Assembly (NCBI GenBank): GCA_029204225.1
Contig: CM055107.1
Coordinates: 14,876,900-14,940,899 of the forward strand
DNA: 64,000 bases
Reading direction: 5' to 3'
Source of the DNA: Diphasiastrum complanatum
Taxonomy: Eukaryota; Streptophyta; Lycopodiopsida; Lycopodiales; Lycopodiaceae
The position numbers and the translations under genes are program-made. The notes beneath the pieces were generated by a model. That model was not told the DNA's origin. It saw nothing but the letters and a program-made list of their open reading frames with translations, and searched no databases. This document shows positions 33,755-45,212 of this stretch, piece after piece (the first letter of the stretch is position 1; every line of letters starts with the position of its first letter).

Positions 33755-34262
33755 GCTGGTTTGCAGTGCTAGCTAGTACTGTGGGACTGTTGGCTGTTGA
33801 ACAGTTGAAACCCGTAGATGGGGATGGTAGGATGGAGCAAACATGCATGCCCTCATGCATCCGGGCGCGCTCAGCTCAGGTGGGCCACTCGCGCTGCAGA
33901 ACAGATGCGTGGGCCTGGGGGCCCGTTACCTCAGCCATGGACTCAGGCAGCTCAGGGCCGGGAGCCGGGCGCAGTCAGCACCCTGACGCGTGTGGCAACA
34001 ACGGACAGGGTGCTGGAAATAAGCGGAGCCGGGCCCAGCTGAGCTTCATTCTTCATTGGGCACTGTAGGAGCTGGTAGGCTACTACAGCAGCGTGGAGCA
34101 GGAGAATTGATTAGGGATGGACAGCATAGCAGCAGGGTACCAGCAAAGGCAGGAGAAATCAGAGGAGGGCCGAGCAGTACCAGGGCATCAGGATTCAGCG
34201 AGCTCTTCAGAGCAGGCTCCTCTTATTTCTAGCACCCTGCGCACGAGTCAGGGTGGGCCAGG
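33755..34262. other. Unassigned spacer with inverted repeat
   Basis: This GC-rich stretch has no gene seen. A 24-bp inverted repeat (arms 34006-34029 and 34216-34239, 22 of 24 matching, core GGGTGCT.GAAATAAG) is present. A short segment (CATTCTTCATTG...CTGTAG, near 34050) recurs on the far side of the B3/B4 inverted repeat at 42247, suggesting both belong to one interrupted background repeat. Confidence 0.45.
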
Positions 34263-34288
34263 TGTTGCATGGCGCCTCAAAGGGCGCT
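34263..34288 (-). mobile_element. LTR-A tip fragment
   Basis: TGTTGCATGGCGCCTCAAAG resembles the LTR-A 3' tip in reverse orientation (TGTTGCG.CGGCGCCTCAAAG). It is 26 bp only and immediately precedes a reversed LTR-B. Confidence 0.5.
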
Positions 34289-34971
34289 TGTAGCGCAGGC
34301 ATCCCAAAAGGAGCCGGGAACCACGACTTAGCTTCCCAGCCTTCAACTCTTGCCATCCGAACCCACTTGTCATACAAGCAGCCAACTTGCCAACAACGAT
34401 CAGACTTAACCAACTTGAAGATCCGAGGACCAACATTGAGATCCAACCTGGCGCCATGCCAGATCGGGGGTCCCGATGTGGGTGACTTCCCTCCAAGCAA
34501 GCCGCCCGACATACATCAAACTTAACCAACTCGAAGCTTCGTTACAAATGAGTAACATCCATTCCAAGCAAGCGGTCTGACTTACATCAGACTTAACCAA
34601 CTGAAAGCTTCGTCACGAGCGTTGGAAGCCAACCTGGCGCCACGCCAGACTGGACAGCCATAAACAGGTAACATCCACCCAAGCAAGCCATCCAACTCAG
34701 CCGACAGGTTAGAGCCCGTTCCCCAAGAGCTTAACCCATTCACGTTCGTTGCCCAACGGGGTTGGCTCAGTTGGTTAGCTTGACATCTAAAGTTTCTTTG
34801 GTCTCAGGTTCGAGCCTCCCCTTGGAAACCAAGAAGCATTCACGTTCATGCAAGGAACACTCAGAACCACAAGCCGCGACAGATATGGAAACAACCAGTT
34901 CCTGGACCAAATGGTCTCGACAGCATACCGCTGGCGCCACGGACCGAATGGTCCCGACGGCATACCGCTGG
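34289..34971 (-). mobile_element. LTR-B fragment, inverted, with SINE inside
   Basis: It runs from TGTAGCGCAGGCATCCC (LTR-B 3' end, reversed) to CATACCGCTGG, where LTR-B of B3 begins. Outer U3 is missing. A 100-bp SINE insertion including its target duplication interrupts it at 34748-34847. Confidence 0.83.
34748..34836 (+). mobile_element. Short tRNA-derived SINE
   Basis: An 89-bp insertion is flanked by perfect 11-bp direct repeats CATTCACGTTC (34737-34747 and 34837-34847). It carries an RNA polymerase III A box, TGGCTCAGTTGG (34763-34774), and a B box, GGTTCGAGCC (34808-34817), with tRNA-like spacing. Other LTR-B copies lack it, which defines the insertion exactly. It cannot be a functional tRNA because no cloverleaf acceptor pairing is evident. 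Confidence 0.8.
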
Positions 34972-36218
34972 TGTTGTAAAGCTACCTTTACAAGCTTTAC
35001 TTGCGGCGCCATCGGCGCCAGCTATGTCCCCGGCGCCAGCAGCGCCACTGCTGCTCCCGGCGCCAACGGCGCCGGCGCCGCTCCCGGCGCCACTTGGACC
35101 AGAATCCAGCCGGCGCCAAGTTCCTATGGCTGAAAATCTTTGATCGGTTCTAGCGAAGTCCAGAGAGCTCAGATCGATGTGCAATCACCTCACACTATCT
35201 AGGCATGATTAAAGGAAGCCTGGGGATCAATAAAATCTAGAGAGAGAAAATGACTTTCTAGAAAGAGAAAATCCTAGAGAGAGAAAAACGTGCTTTACCA
35301 GCTTGGGTAGAGTGCTTGGTATGAGGGGGGGGTGCCGAATCACACCAATACTATAGGGGAGTGCGGGTTGCGACTCAGGGCGAGCTCCAACCAAGTCTCA
35401 GCCTCCCTTGCTGGAATGTTGTCATGGCTCTCGCCTTGGCATGCTAGCGCCCCGGAGACTAGGGTCGGTCACACACTTGAAATGTAACCTTCTCAGATTT
35501 ATCAATAAAGTGGGATTTTCCTCAAACTGACTCTGATTACCTTCTGGGTTTCAGTGTTCGGTAAAAGCGCCAGTTGTAAGGCCGCTTTCAAAATTTTTAA
35601 CTTGGCACATAGCTGAGGGTCGTATCCCGGGACGCCCGCGGTATGCCGTCGGGACCATTCGGTCCGTGGCGCCAACGGTATGCTGTCAGGACCATTTGGT
35701 CCAGGAACTGGTTGTTTCCATATATGTCGCGGCTTGTGGTTCTGAGTGTTCCTTGCATGAACATGAATGGGTTAATCTCTTGGGGAACGGGCTCTAACCT
35801 GTCGGCTGAGTTGGATGGCTTGCTTGGGTGGATGTTACCTGTTTACGGCTGTCCAGTCTGGCGTGGCGCCAGGTTGGCTTCCAGCGCTCGTGACGAAGCT
35901 TTCAGTTGGTTAAGTCTGATGTAAGTCAGACCGCTTGCTTGGAATGGATGTTACTCGTTTGTAACGAAGCTTCGAGTTGGTTAAGTTTGATGTATGTCGG
36001 GCGGCTTGCTTGGAGGGAAGTCACCCACGTCGGGACCCCCGATCTGGCATGGCGCCAGGTTGGATCTCAATGTTGGTTTTCGGAACTTCAAGTTGGTTAA
36101 GTCTGATCGTTGTTGGCGAGTTGGCTGCTTGTATGTCAAGTGGGTTTGGAAGGCAAGAGTTGAAGGCTGGGAAGCTAAGTTGTGGTTCTCGGCTCCCTTT
36201 TGGGATGCCTGCGCTACA
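34972..36218 (+). mobile_element. LTR-B, 5' LTR of B3
   Basis: At 1247 bp this is the longest complete LTR-B, with the largest GGCGCC cluster (35006-35095). Private variants (CATATATGTCGCGG, AACATGAATGGGTTAATC) are shared with the LTR of B4. Confidence 0.88.
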
Positions 36219-38945
36219 TGTGGTATCAGAGCCGACTGGCCAGTCAGCTATGCGAATCTCACGGAAATGGCCACGGTTCGGGGTTCATCAAGACAACTGT
36301 TGTGCAAGGTGCTGCCCACAGTGTAAGCACGGGTGCGTCCACGGTCGGGGTGGTTGGCAGGACGGGGGCTTGATGAGTCAAAGTGCTGCCCTTGAGGTGT
36401 AAGCACGGTCAGTTTCCGCGGTTCGGGCCTGGCGCCGTCTGCACGTAGGACAGATGAGGCAATGTGCTGCCATTAGGATGGTGTAAGCACGGTCTGTGCC
36501 TTGTGGGGTGCGGGGTGACATATTCACGATGACCACCGTTCGTTTAGCTATAAGGGCTATCGACCAAATTTGGTGGGGGCGTTACTGAGGCAATGTGCTG
36601 CCTAACGGTGAAAGCACGGGTGCGTCCACGATTTGGGTGGTATGCTGCCGATCGTTTAGCTATAAGGGCTATCGACTAAATTTGGTGGGGGCGTTACTGA
36701 GGCAATGTGCTGCCTAACGGTGAAAGCACGGGTGCGTCCACGGGGGTGGTATATTCAAGGATAGCTGCCATTCGTTTAGCTATAAGGGCTATCGACCAAA
36801 TTTTGTGGGGGCGTTACTGAGGCAATGTGCTGCCTAACGGTGAAAGCACGGGTGCGTCCACGATTGGGGGGTACGCTGCCGATCGTTTAGCTATAAGGGC
36901 TATCGACTAGATTTGGTGGGGGCGTTACTGAGGCAATGTGCTGCCTGACGGTGAAAGCACGGGTGCGTCCACGGGGGTGGTATATTCAAGGATAGCTGCC
37001 GATCGTTTAGCTATAAGGGCTATCGACCAAAAAGTGGTGGGGCGTGACTGAGGCAATGTGCTGCTTAATGGTGAAAGCACGGATGGTTGGAGGGGTGTCC
37101 TATGTGGGCTGATTTTGTGATCGATTTGTATGGGCGCGGCCAGGCAAAGGTCCGTTGGCAGGACCATCTCAAAGGGGGACCTTGTCTTTGTTACTTGTTA
37201 GTAAACCTGCCTGAGTGTCTTACTTGTATGTATTCGTGGTGAGTCTTAGTACTCGTGCTTTGCCTGGTTTGCATGATTGCTTGTGATACAAGGAGCTGAT
37301 GGCTCGAGAATGAACCTTTTCTTTTGAAGGCTGATACCATCAAACAAAGAGGACTACAGAATCTGTGGGGCGGATTTGCAGTTCAAGTACTCACACGTGA
37401 ACGACAACGAAACGACTCAATGTTTGCAAAGGATGGATGGCTAGCCTATTTCTTGGGTTAGTTTCATTTGCGACAACGCCCACCAGACGCAAGCAGGAAG
37501 TCAAAAGTTGGAAAGGGCAATTTCAGGGGAGATCTTCTATGGAGCAGTTGGTCTTCATTTTGGGACGGCCACCTTCGGAACTGAAACTCACTGAGCATGG
37601 GTGATATCCAGTATCAGTTGGGTTTTTCCTCAAAAGGGGAAAAGACTAGGATCCTCTTCAGAGATTGGCAACAAGTTGGATCGAGCCATAATCCTAGCAG
37701 ATGGGAAGCAAAGTGTTGGAAAGGCTTTTTGTCCGAAGAACTCTACTCTAAAGTCCGATCAGCTGATTTATTAAGTGGAGGGGAACTATCACACACACCT
37801 CTCTCTTGGGGCAAATTTTGAATTAAAGTTGATCAAAATGGGGGCAAATTCAAGGTGACCTAGCCATACTCACACGAGGAGACTGGCGAACTTTGGACCT
37901 AATAAGTTGACAAGTTTTTGTTGTGGAAAGGAAAGTTTGTTATAGGCTTTCTCTGGACCAGCAATGATGAGGAAACATATGAGTACGCTGGCTTGTGTTA
38001 CGTGTAAGGCAGCTGATCAATGAAGGAACTGAGAAAGTTGAGTCTTGCATGAGAGACTTGGTATATCGAACGAACGCTAAGGGACAGTTCGCGTTGAGAT
38101 CGGACTAGTGCAAACTCTGGGTGCATGTGTCTGATTCAAAGAGAGCTACTTGAAGCCAAGCTCGATGTACACTTCTTGTTTTGACTGTGAGGCAACTGAC
38201 CAGTGATGGAATTGTGAAAGTCAAGTTTTGCGTGACGGACATGGTGCTTCAAACAAACGCGAAGAGATAGTTCGGATGCGGATCAAATTGGTGCGACCCT
38301 TTGGCTTTCCACGAGGTCAATGGTTACATTTGGGCTGATTCAAAGAGCTACTTCAAGCTAAGTGAGAGGTGCATTGCGGAGTACTCAATCTTTGCCTATC
38401 TTAAAGAGCCAAGATGGAAAAGTATCAAGATCAGGTTTGGACAAGGAGAGAAATCAAGGTGCAGAAGCAACAAGGCACGGAGTGGACCATAAAGTGGGCA
38501 ATCAAACGATAAATCCTTCGGCTCAGGGAGCCTTGATACCTGTGCGGAACTGAACAAACCTGGAGCTCAGGGAGCTCAACACAAAGTGCATCAAGGACAA
38601 ATCAGGAGCTCAAAGGAGTTCCAAAGTCGAAAGTCAGAAGCGACAGGGGCGAACATTTCAAAGAAAGGCCTCTGTCACCAGTTAATAAGGTTCTCGGGTT
38701 TTACGAAAGCGATATCAAATCTACGCTTTTCCCAGACAAAGATATATTTTCAAGTTATGTAATTTTTCAGTACAAAGAGCTGAGCCTCCGACTTGTGGTG
38801 TGCCAGCTTCAATGTTAATAAAAAGTGGCCAGTAAATTGAGTACTGTGCCTAGTAGCTTAAATGTATAGTCATTTTAATTGGGAGACACCTTTACTTTAA
38901 TCTGACATCTGATGAGGACATCAGATTTTATAAAGGTGGGGTGGA
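36219..38945 (+). other. B3 internal region
   Basis: The PBS is at 36221-36233. Leader hairpins lie at about 36308-36331, 36383-36406 and 36462-36490, then the amplified block at 36537-37085. The rest matches the B2 internal region without protein domains. The CTGATG-AGGA-CATCAG hairpin is at 38909-38924 and the PPT at 38932-38945. Confidence 0.75.
36537..37085 (+). repeat. Leader minisatellite, alternating 111/120-bp units
   Basis: Five units, each containing CGTTTAGCTATAAGGGCTAT and a hairpin GTGCT...GAAAGCAC, have hairpins at 36595-36617, 36707-36729, 36827-36849, 36938-36960 and 37058-37080. Spacings are 112, 120, 111 and 120 bp, so two unit types alternate (a higher-order dimer of about 231 bp). 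Other LTR-B and LTR-A leaders have one unit. Confidence 0.85.
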
Positions 38946-38993
38946 TGTTGTAAAGCTACCTTTACAAGCTTTACTTGCGGTGCCATCGGCGCC

Positions 38994-41900
38994 ATCAGCC
39001 CAAATGTAACCATTGACCTTGTGGAAAGCCAAAGGGTCGCATCAGTTTGATCCGCGTCCGAACTATCTCTTCGCGTTTGTTTGAAGCACCATGTCCGTCG
39101 CGCAAAACTTGACTTCCACAATTCCATCACCGGTCAGTTGCCTCACAGTCAAAACAAGAAGTGTACATCGAGTTTGGCTTCAAGTAGCTCTCTTTGAATC
39201 AGAAACATGCACCCAAAGTTTGCACTAATCCGATCTCAACGTGAAATGTCCCTTAGCGTCCATTTGAAATACCAAGCCTTTCATGCAAGACTCAACTTTC
39301 ACAGTTCCTTCATTGATCAGCTGCCTTACACGTAACACAAGCCAGCGTACTCATATGTTTCCTCATCATTGCTGGTCCAGAGAAAGCCTATAACAAACTT
39401 TCCTTTCCACAACAAAAACTTGTCAACTTATTAGGTCCAAAGTTCGCCAGTCTCCTCGTGTGAGTATGGCTAGGTCACCTTGAATTTGCCCCCATTTTGA
39501 TCAACTTTCATCTAAAATTTGCCCCAAGAGAGAGGTGTGTGTGATAGTTCCCCTCCACTTAATAAATCAGCTGATCGGACTTAGAGTAGAGTTCTTCGGA
39601 CAAAAAGCCTTTCCAACACTTTGCTTCCCATCTGCTAGGATTATGGCTCGATCCAACTTGTTGCCAATCTCTGAAGAGGATCCTAGTCTTTTCCCCTTTG
39701 AGGAAAAACCCAACTGATACTGGATATCACCCATGCTCAGTGAGTTTCAGTTCCGAAGGTGGCCATCCCAAAATGAAGACCAACTGCTATAGAAGATCTC
39801 CCCTGAAATTACCCTTTCCAACTTTTGACTTCCTGCTTGCGTCTGGTGGGCTTTGTCGCAAATGAAACTAACCCAAGAAACAGGCTAGCCATCCATCCTT
39901 TGCAAACATTGAGTCATTTCGTTGTCGTTCACGTGCGAGTACTTGAACTGCAAATCCGCCGCACAGATTCTGGATATCGCCCATGCTCAGTGAGTTTCAG
40001 TTCCGAAGGTGGCCGTCCCAAAATGAAGACCAACTGCTCCATAGAAGATCTCCCCTGAAATGGCCCTTTCCAACTTTTGACTTCCTGCTTGCGTCTGGTG
40101 GGCGTTGTCGCAAATGAAACTAACCTAAGAAATAGGCTAGCCATCCATCCTTTGCAAACATTGAGTCGTTTCGTTGTCGTTCACGTGTGAGTACTTGAAC
40201 TGCAAATCCGCCCCACAGATTCTGTAGTCCTCTTTGTTTGATGGTATCAGCCTTCAAAAGAAAAGGTTCCTTCTCGAGTCATCAGCTCCTTGTATCACAA
40301 GCAATCATGCAAACCAGGCAAAGCATGAGTACTAAGACTCACCACGAATACGTACAAGTAAGACACTCAGGCAGATTTACTAACAAGTAACAAAGACAAG
40401 GTCCCCCTTTGAGATGGTCCTGCCAACGGACCTTTGCCTGGCCGCGCCCATACAAATCGATCACGGAATCAGCCCACATAGGACACCCCTCCAACTATCC
40501 GTGCTTTCACCATTAAGCAGCACATTGCCTCAGTCACGCCCCACCACTTTTTGGTCGATAGCCCTTATAGCTAAACGATCGGCAGCTATCCCGCACCGGC
40601 AGCTAACCACCCGTGCTTTACACCCGAATTCGAGCAGCATCTCTGTATCAATGGTTAACCCGTACAGTTCGAATATGTCGCCCCGCACCCCACAAGGTAC
40701 AGACCGTGCTTTCACCTCCCTAGGCAGCACTTTGCCTCATCCGTCCTACGTGCAGACAGCGCCAGGCCCGAACCGCGAGAACTGACCGTGCTTACACCTC
40801 AAGGGCAGCACTTTGACTCATCAAGTCCCCCGTTCTGCCGACCACCCCGACCGTGGACGCACCCGTGCTTACACTGTGGGCAGCACCTTGCACAACAGTT
40901 GTCTTGATGAACCCCAAACCATGGCCATTTCCGTGAGATCCACATAGCTGACCGGCCAGTCGGCTCTGATACCACATGTAGCGCAGGCATCCCAAAGGGA
41001 GCCGGGAACCACGACTTAGCTTCCCAGCCTTCAACTCTTGCCATCCAAACCCACTTGACATACAAGCAACCAACTCGCCAACAACGATCAGACTTAACCA
41101 ACTTGAAGTTCCGCAAACCAACATTGAGATCCAACCTGGCGCCATGCCAGATCGGGGGTCCCAACGTGGGTGACTTCCCTCCAAGCAAGCCGCCCGACAT
41201 ACATCAAACTTAACCAAGTCGAAGCTTCGTTACAAACGAGTAACATCCATTCCAAGCAAGCGGTCTGACTTACATCAGACTTAACCAACTGATAGCTTCG
41301 TCACGAGCGCTGGAAGTCAACCTGGCGCCACGCCAGACTGGACAGCCATAAACAGGTAACATCCACCCAAGCAAGCCATCCAACTCAGCCGACAGGTTAG
41401 AGCCCGTTCCCCAAGAGATTAACCCATTCATGTTCATGCAAGGAACACTCAGAACCACAAGCCGCGACATATATGGAAACAACCAGTTCCTGGACCAAAT
41501 GGTCCTGACAGCATACCGTTGGCGCCACGGACCGAATGGTCCCGACGGCATACCGCGGGCGTCCCGGGATACGACCCTCAGCTATGTGCCAAGTTAAAAA
41601 TTTTGAAAGTGGCCTTACAACTGGCGCTTTTACCGAACACTGAAACCCAGAAGGTAATCAGAGTCAGTTTGAGGAAAATCCCACTTTATTGATAAATCTG
41701 AGAAGGTTACATTTCAAGTGTGTGACCGACCCTAGTCTCCGGGGCGCTAGCATGCCAAGGCGAGAGCCATGACAACATTCCAGCAAGGGAGGCTGAGACT
41801 TGGTTGGAGCTCGCCCTGAGTCGCAACCCGCACTCCCCTATAGTATTGGTGTGATTCGGCACCCCCCCTCATACCAAGCACTCTACCCAAGCTGGTAAAG

Positions 41901-42221
41901 CACGTTTTTCTCTCTCTAGGATTTTCTCTTTCTAGAAATTCATTTTCTCTCTCTAGATTTTATTGATCCCCAGGCTTCCTTTAATCATGTCTAGATCGTG
42001 TGAGGTGATTGCACATCGATCTGAGCTCTCTGGACTCCGCTAGAACCGATCAAAGATTTTCACCCATAGGAACTTGGCGCCGACTGGATTTTGGTCACAG
42101 TGGCGCCGGGAGCGGCGCCGGCGCCGTTGGCGCCGGGAGCAGCAGGGGCGCTGCTGGCGCCGGGGACATAGTTGGCGCCGATGGCGCCGGAAGTAAAGCT
42201 TGTAAAGGTAGCTTTACAACA
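38994..42221 (-). mobile_element. B4: LTR-B element in inverted orientation, 3'-truncated
   Basis: Read on the minus strand: 5' LTR (42221-40977), PBS (40962-40974), internal region to 38994, where it is cut at TTTGGGCTGAT and joined to the LTR stub of B3. The last ~600 bp of internal sequence, the PPT and the 3' LTR are missing. The LTR resembles B3 in private variants, but the internal region has the B2-type 252-bp duplication, so the copy is a mosaic. Confidence 0.83.
40977..42221 (-). mobile_element. LTR-B, 5' LTR of B4
   Basis: This is a 1245-bp LTR in reverse orientation, TGTAGCGCAGG at 40977 to GCTTTACAACA at 42221. It forms the outer part of the inverted repeat with the LTR at 34972-36218. 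Confidence 0.88.
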
Positions 42222-43379
42222 CCAGCGCGCCCCCCAGCCCAGCTCCATTCTTCATTGTTTCTGTAGAGATGGTGCGCCCAGGTACTTCCTCTGCGGCCTC
42301 CCAAAACACACAAAGTGCAGGCATGTACTGCAGGCATGTGTTATATGAGACTTGTTCTTCACTTCACAAAAGCAAATGCAAGCAAATTGGAGCTTGAGGG
42401 AAGAAGCTAGGAGGAACAGCCAAGACTGGCGCAAAGAAGGTCAGTGTTTGTACAATATGAGAATGTGGACCATAAACCAATGGAGCACTTCATGGGGTAA
42501 TGCCATATTTCCACCTCGAGTAGCAATATTCCGGAATGAAGAAGAGCAGTGGAGATATATCGATGACAATGCCACATTAATCGCTCCAGAAGCTATAACG
42601 TCAGCGAATTTGCATTATCAAGGTATGAAGTAAAGGGCATTTGAATTACCTCAAATAAAGTAAGGTCTGTCGAAATACAGCAATGTCTTTTGAGAAAGTA
42701 TTTATAATAAGGGGATTTTTGTAATGGCAATTACATTGGTATAGAGCCACGTCTACATGTGGAGGAATGTAGGCTTGGCTAGGATATCTTCATGATTAGA
42801 AACGTTGTAACACCATTGCAATTGAGAGCCATAATGATCATTAATTATTCTATGTAGTTTAGCTAATAAACTGCTTTCCAAGAGATTCTTAGATTAACAT
42901 GAATCACCAGCATCTCATATCATTTACAACTTTAACATTGAGCAGTCATTGGTGCATAATTTCACCCACTTTTCTTCCTCACTTTTCTAGCATAAGCTAT
43001 GAGTCTTTAACCATTCTCAATCTTTTGTGGCTATCATACAAGAAAACCATTTTGACCCTCCAATTTGAGCCATGATTTTTTTTATAATTGGCATTGGAAA
43101 CTCTTATTTAATTATGATACAAGTTAATGGCCTATAATCAAAACACAAATTCTAACTCCCATCTTTCTTACGACACTGAATTCCCATTGCTTTTGGATCA
43201 TGTGTCAACCTCACCACTTTTCATAACATATCATAAGCTAGGTATGGGGGACGAGGTTATGATTAACTTGATGTTGAAATGCAGGTCAAATTGAGGCTTC
43301 TAGTGATATTAAGAATTATCTTGATGTTGAAATGCTGGTCAAATTGAGGCTACTAGTGATATTAACTTGATGTTGCACC
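42222..43379. other. AT-rich intergenic DNA, one unknown ORF
   Basis: This is a transition from LTR-dense to AT-rich sequence. A 93-codon frame at 42352-42633 (plus) has no recognised motif and no supporting context. A small direct duplication with TTGATGTTGAAATGC.GGTC (about 43270 and 43321) is visible. No LTR or other gene is supported. Confidence 0.4.
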
Positions 43380-43427
43380 TTATGAGAAATTGTATGGAAG
43401 GAAACCCAAGGTCAATCATCTTAGAAC

Positions 43428-44115
43428 TTTGGATGTGTAAGCTTTGTACATGTACCTCTTAAAACAAGACAAAAGGATGATGCTAATGCTCTTAAAGGCA
43501 TTATGATAGGTTACTCAAGTAAAGCCTATAGGATTATTGTTCCATCTACTAATCACCTTTATAAGTAGAGATGTAATCTTCCATGAAGATAGAATGTACA
43601 TGAAGGACAATGTGTAGGAATCCCAAGAGCTCATCCATCAAGGAGGAGTCTTATCACCACGTATTGATCATGATGAAGACTTGTTGGGGCCAATAACTCA
43701 AGAGGAGCCGAGTCTACAAATGACTCCAAGAAGAGACACCCGAGAGAGATTCGAGCCTAGAAGGCTCACCTACATGGAAAAAGACAAGCAAGTGGAGGAT
43801 AGGAGTTCTCTACATGCATTTCACACCACCATTGAAGAACCATCATGTGTGGAAGAAGCATGTCTCTCAAAGGTAGATCAAAGCTATGGAGGCCCCAGTA
43901 TGAGGCCTTGATACAAAATGAGACATGGGAGCTTGTAGATCCACCTAATGACAAGCATGTCATTGGATGCAAGTGGGTTTATAGGATCAAGCTCAATGAA
44001 GATGGATCAATCAATAAGTACAAAGCAAGGCTTTGTGCTAAGGGCTATGTACAAATCAAAGGTATTGATTATGAAGAGACCTTTGCCCCCGTGGCAAAGA
44101 TGGTAAGCAATACAC
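43428..44115 (+). pseudogene. Ty1/copia pol remnant (integrase end to RT start)
   Basis: A frame near 43440-43600 shows the copia integrase C-terminal signature (ALKGIMIGYSSKAYRIIVPS, then a SRDVIFHED-like stretch in another frame). From 43905 the RT N-terminus reads NETWELVDPPNDKHVIGCKW, VYRIKLNEDGS, YKARLCAKGY and YEETFAPVAKM. Similarity stops abruptly at about 44103. At least two frame changes separate the parts and no LTRs are seen. It is an old, truncated plant copia element. Confidence 0.8.
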
Positions 44116-44236
44116 TCCTTATTTCCATTTGTTGCTTTTATGCCTTTGTAGGTGATCTAAGATTCACAAAAGAGAGATTCATTCTTATCCACTCTCCTTT
44201 TGTCATCTAGTAGAGAGATTGAAGCATTCGGCACAT

Positions 44237-45212
<976 letters not shown>

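Larger units (their letters stand above)
34972..38995 (+). mobile_element. B3: LTR-B element with amplified leader, 3' LTR stub
   Basis: The element has a 5' LTR (34972-36218), PBS (36221-36233), internal region (36219-38945), hairpin (38909-38924) and PPT (38932-38945). Only the first ~48 bp of the 3' LTR (38946-38993) remain before it is fused to the inverted internal region of B4. It contains a leader minisatellite not present in other copies and lacks the 252-bp duplication of B2. Confidence 0.83.

Noticed and set aside
34748-34836. Functional tRNA gene
   Set aside because: A and B boxes are present, but there is no acceptor-stem pairing or credible anticodon arm, and target duplications show a SINE-type insertion.
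36537-37085. CRISPR-like array
   Set aside because: Units of 111-120 bp lack unique spacers, and the context is a plant retrotransposon leader. It is a minisatellite.
42352-42633. 93-codon ORF as a host gene
   Set aside because: Isolated, no motif, no splice context. Kept only as a note in the intergenic entry.
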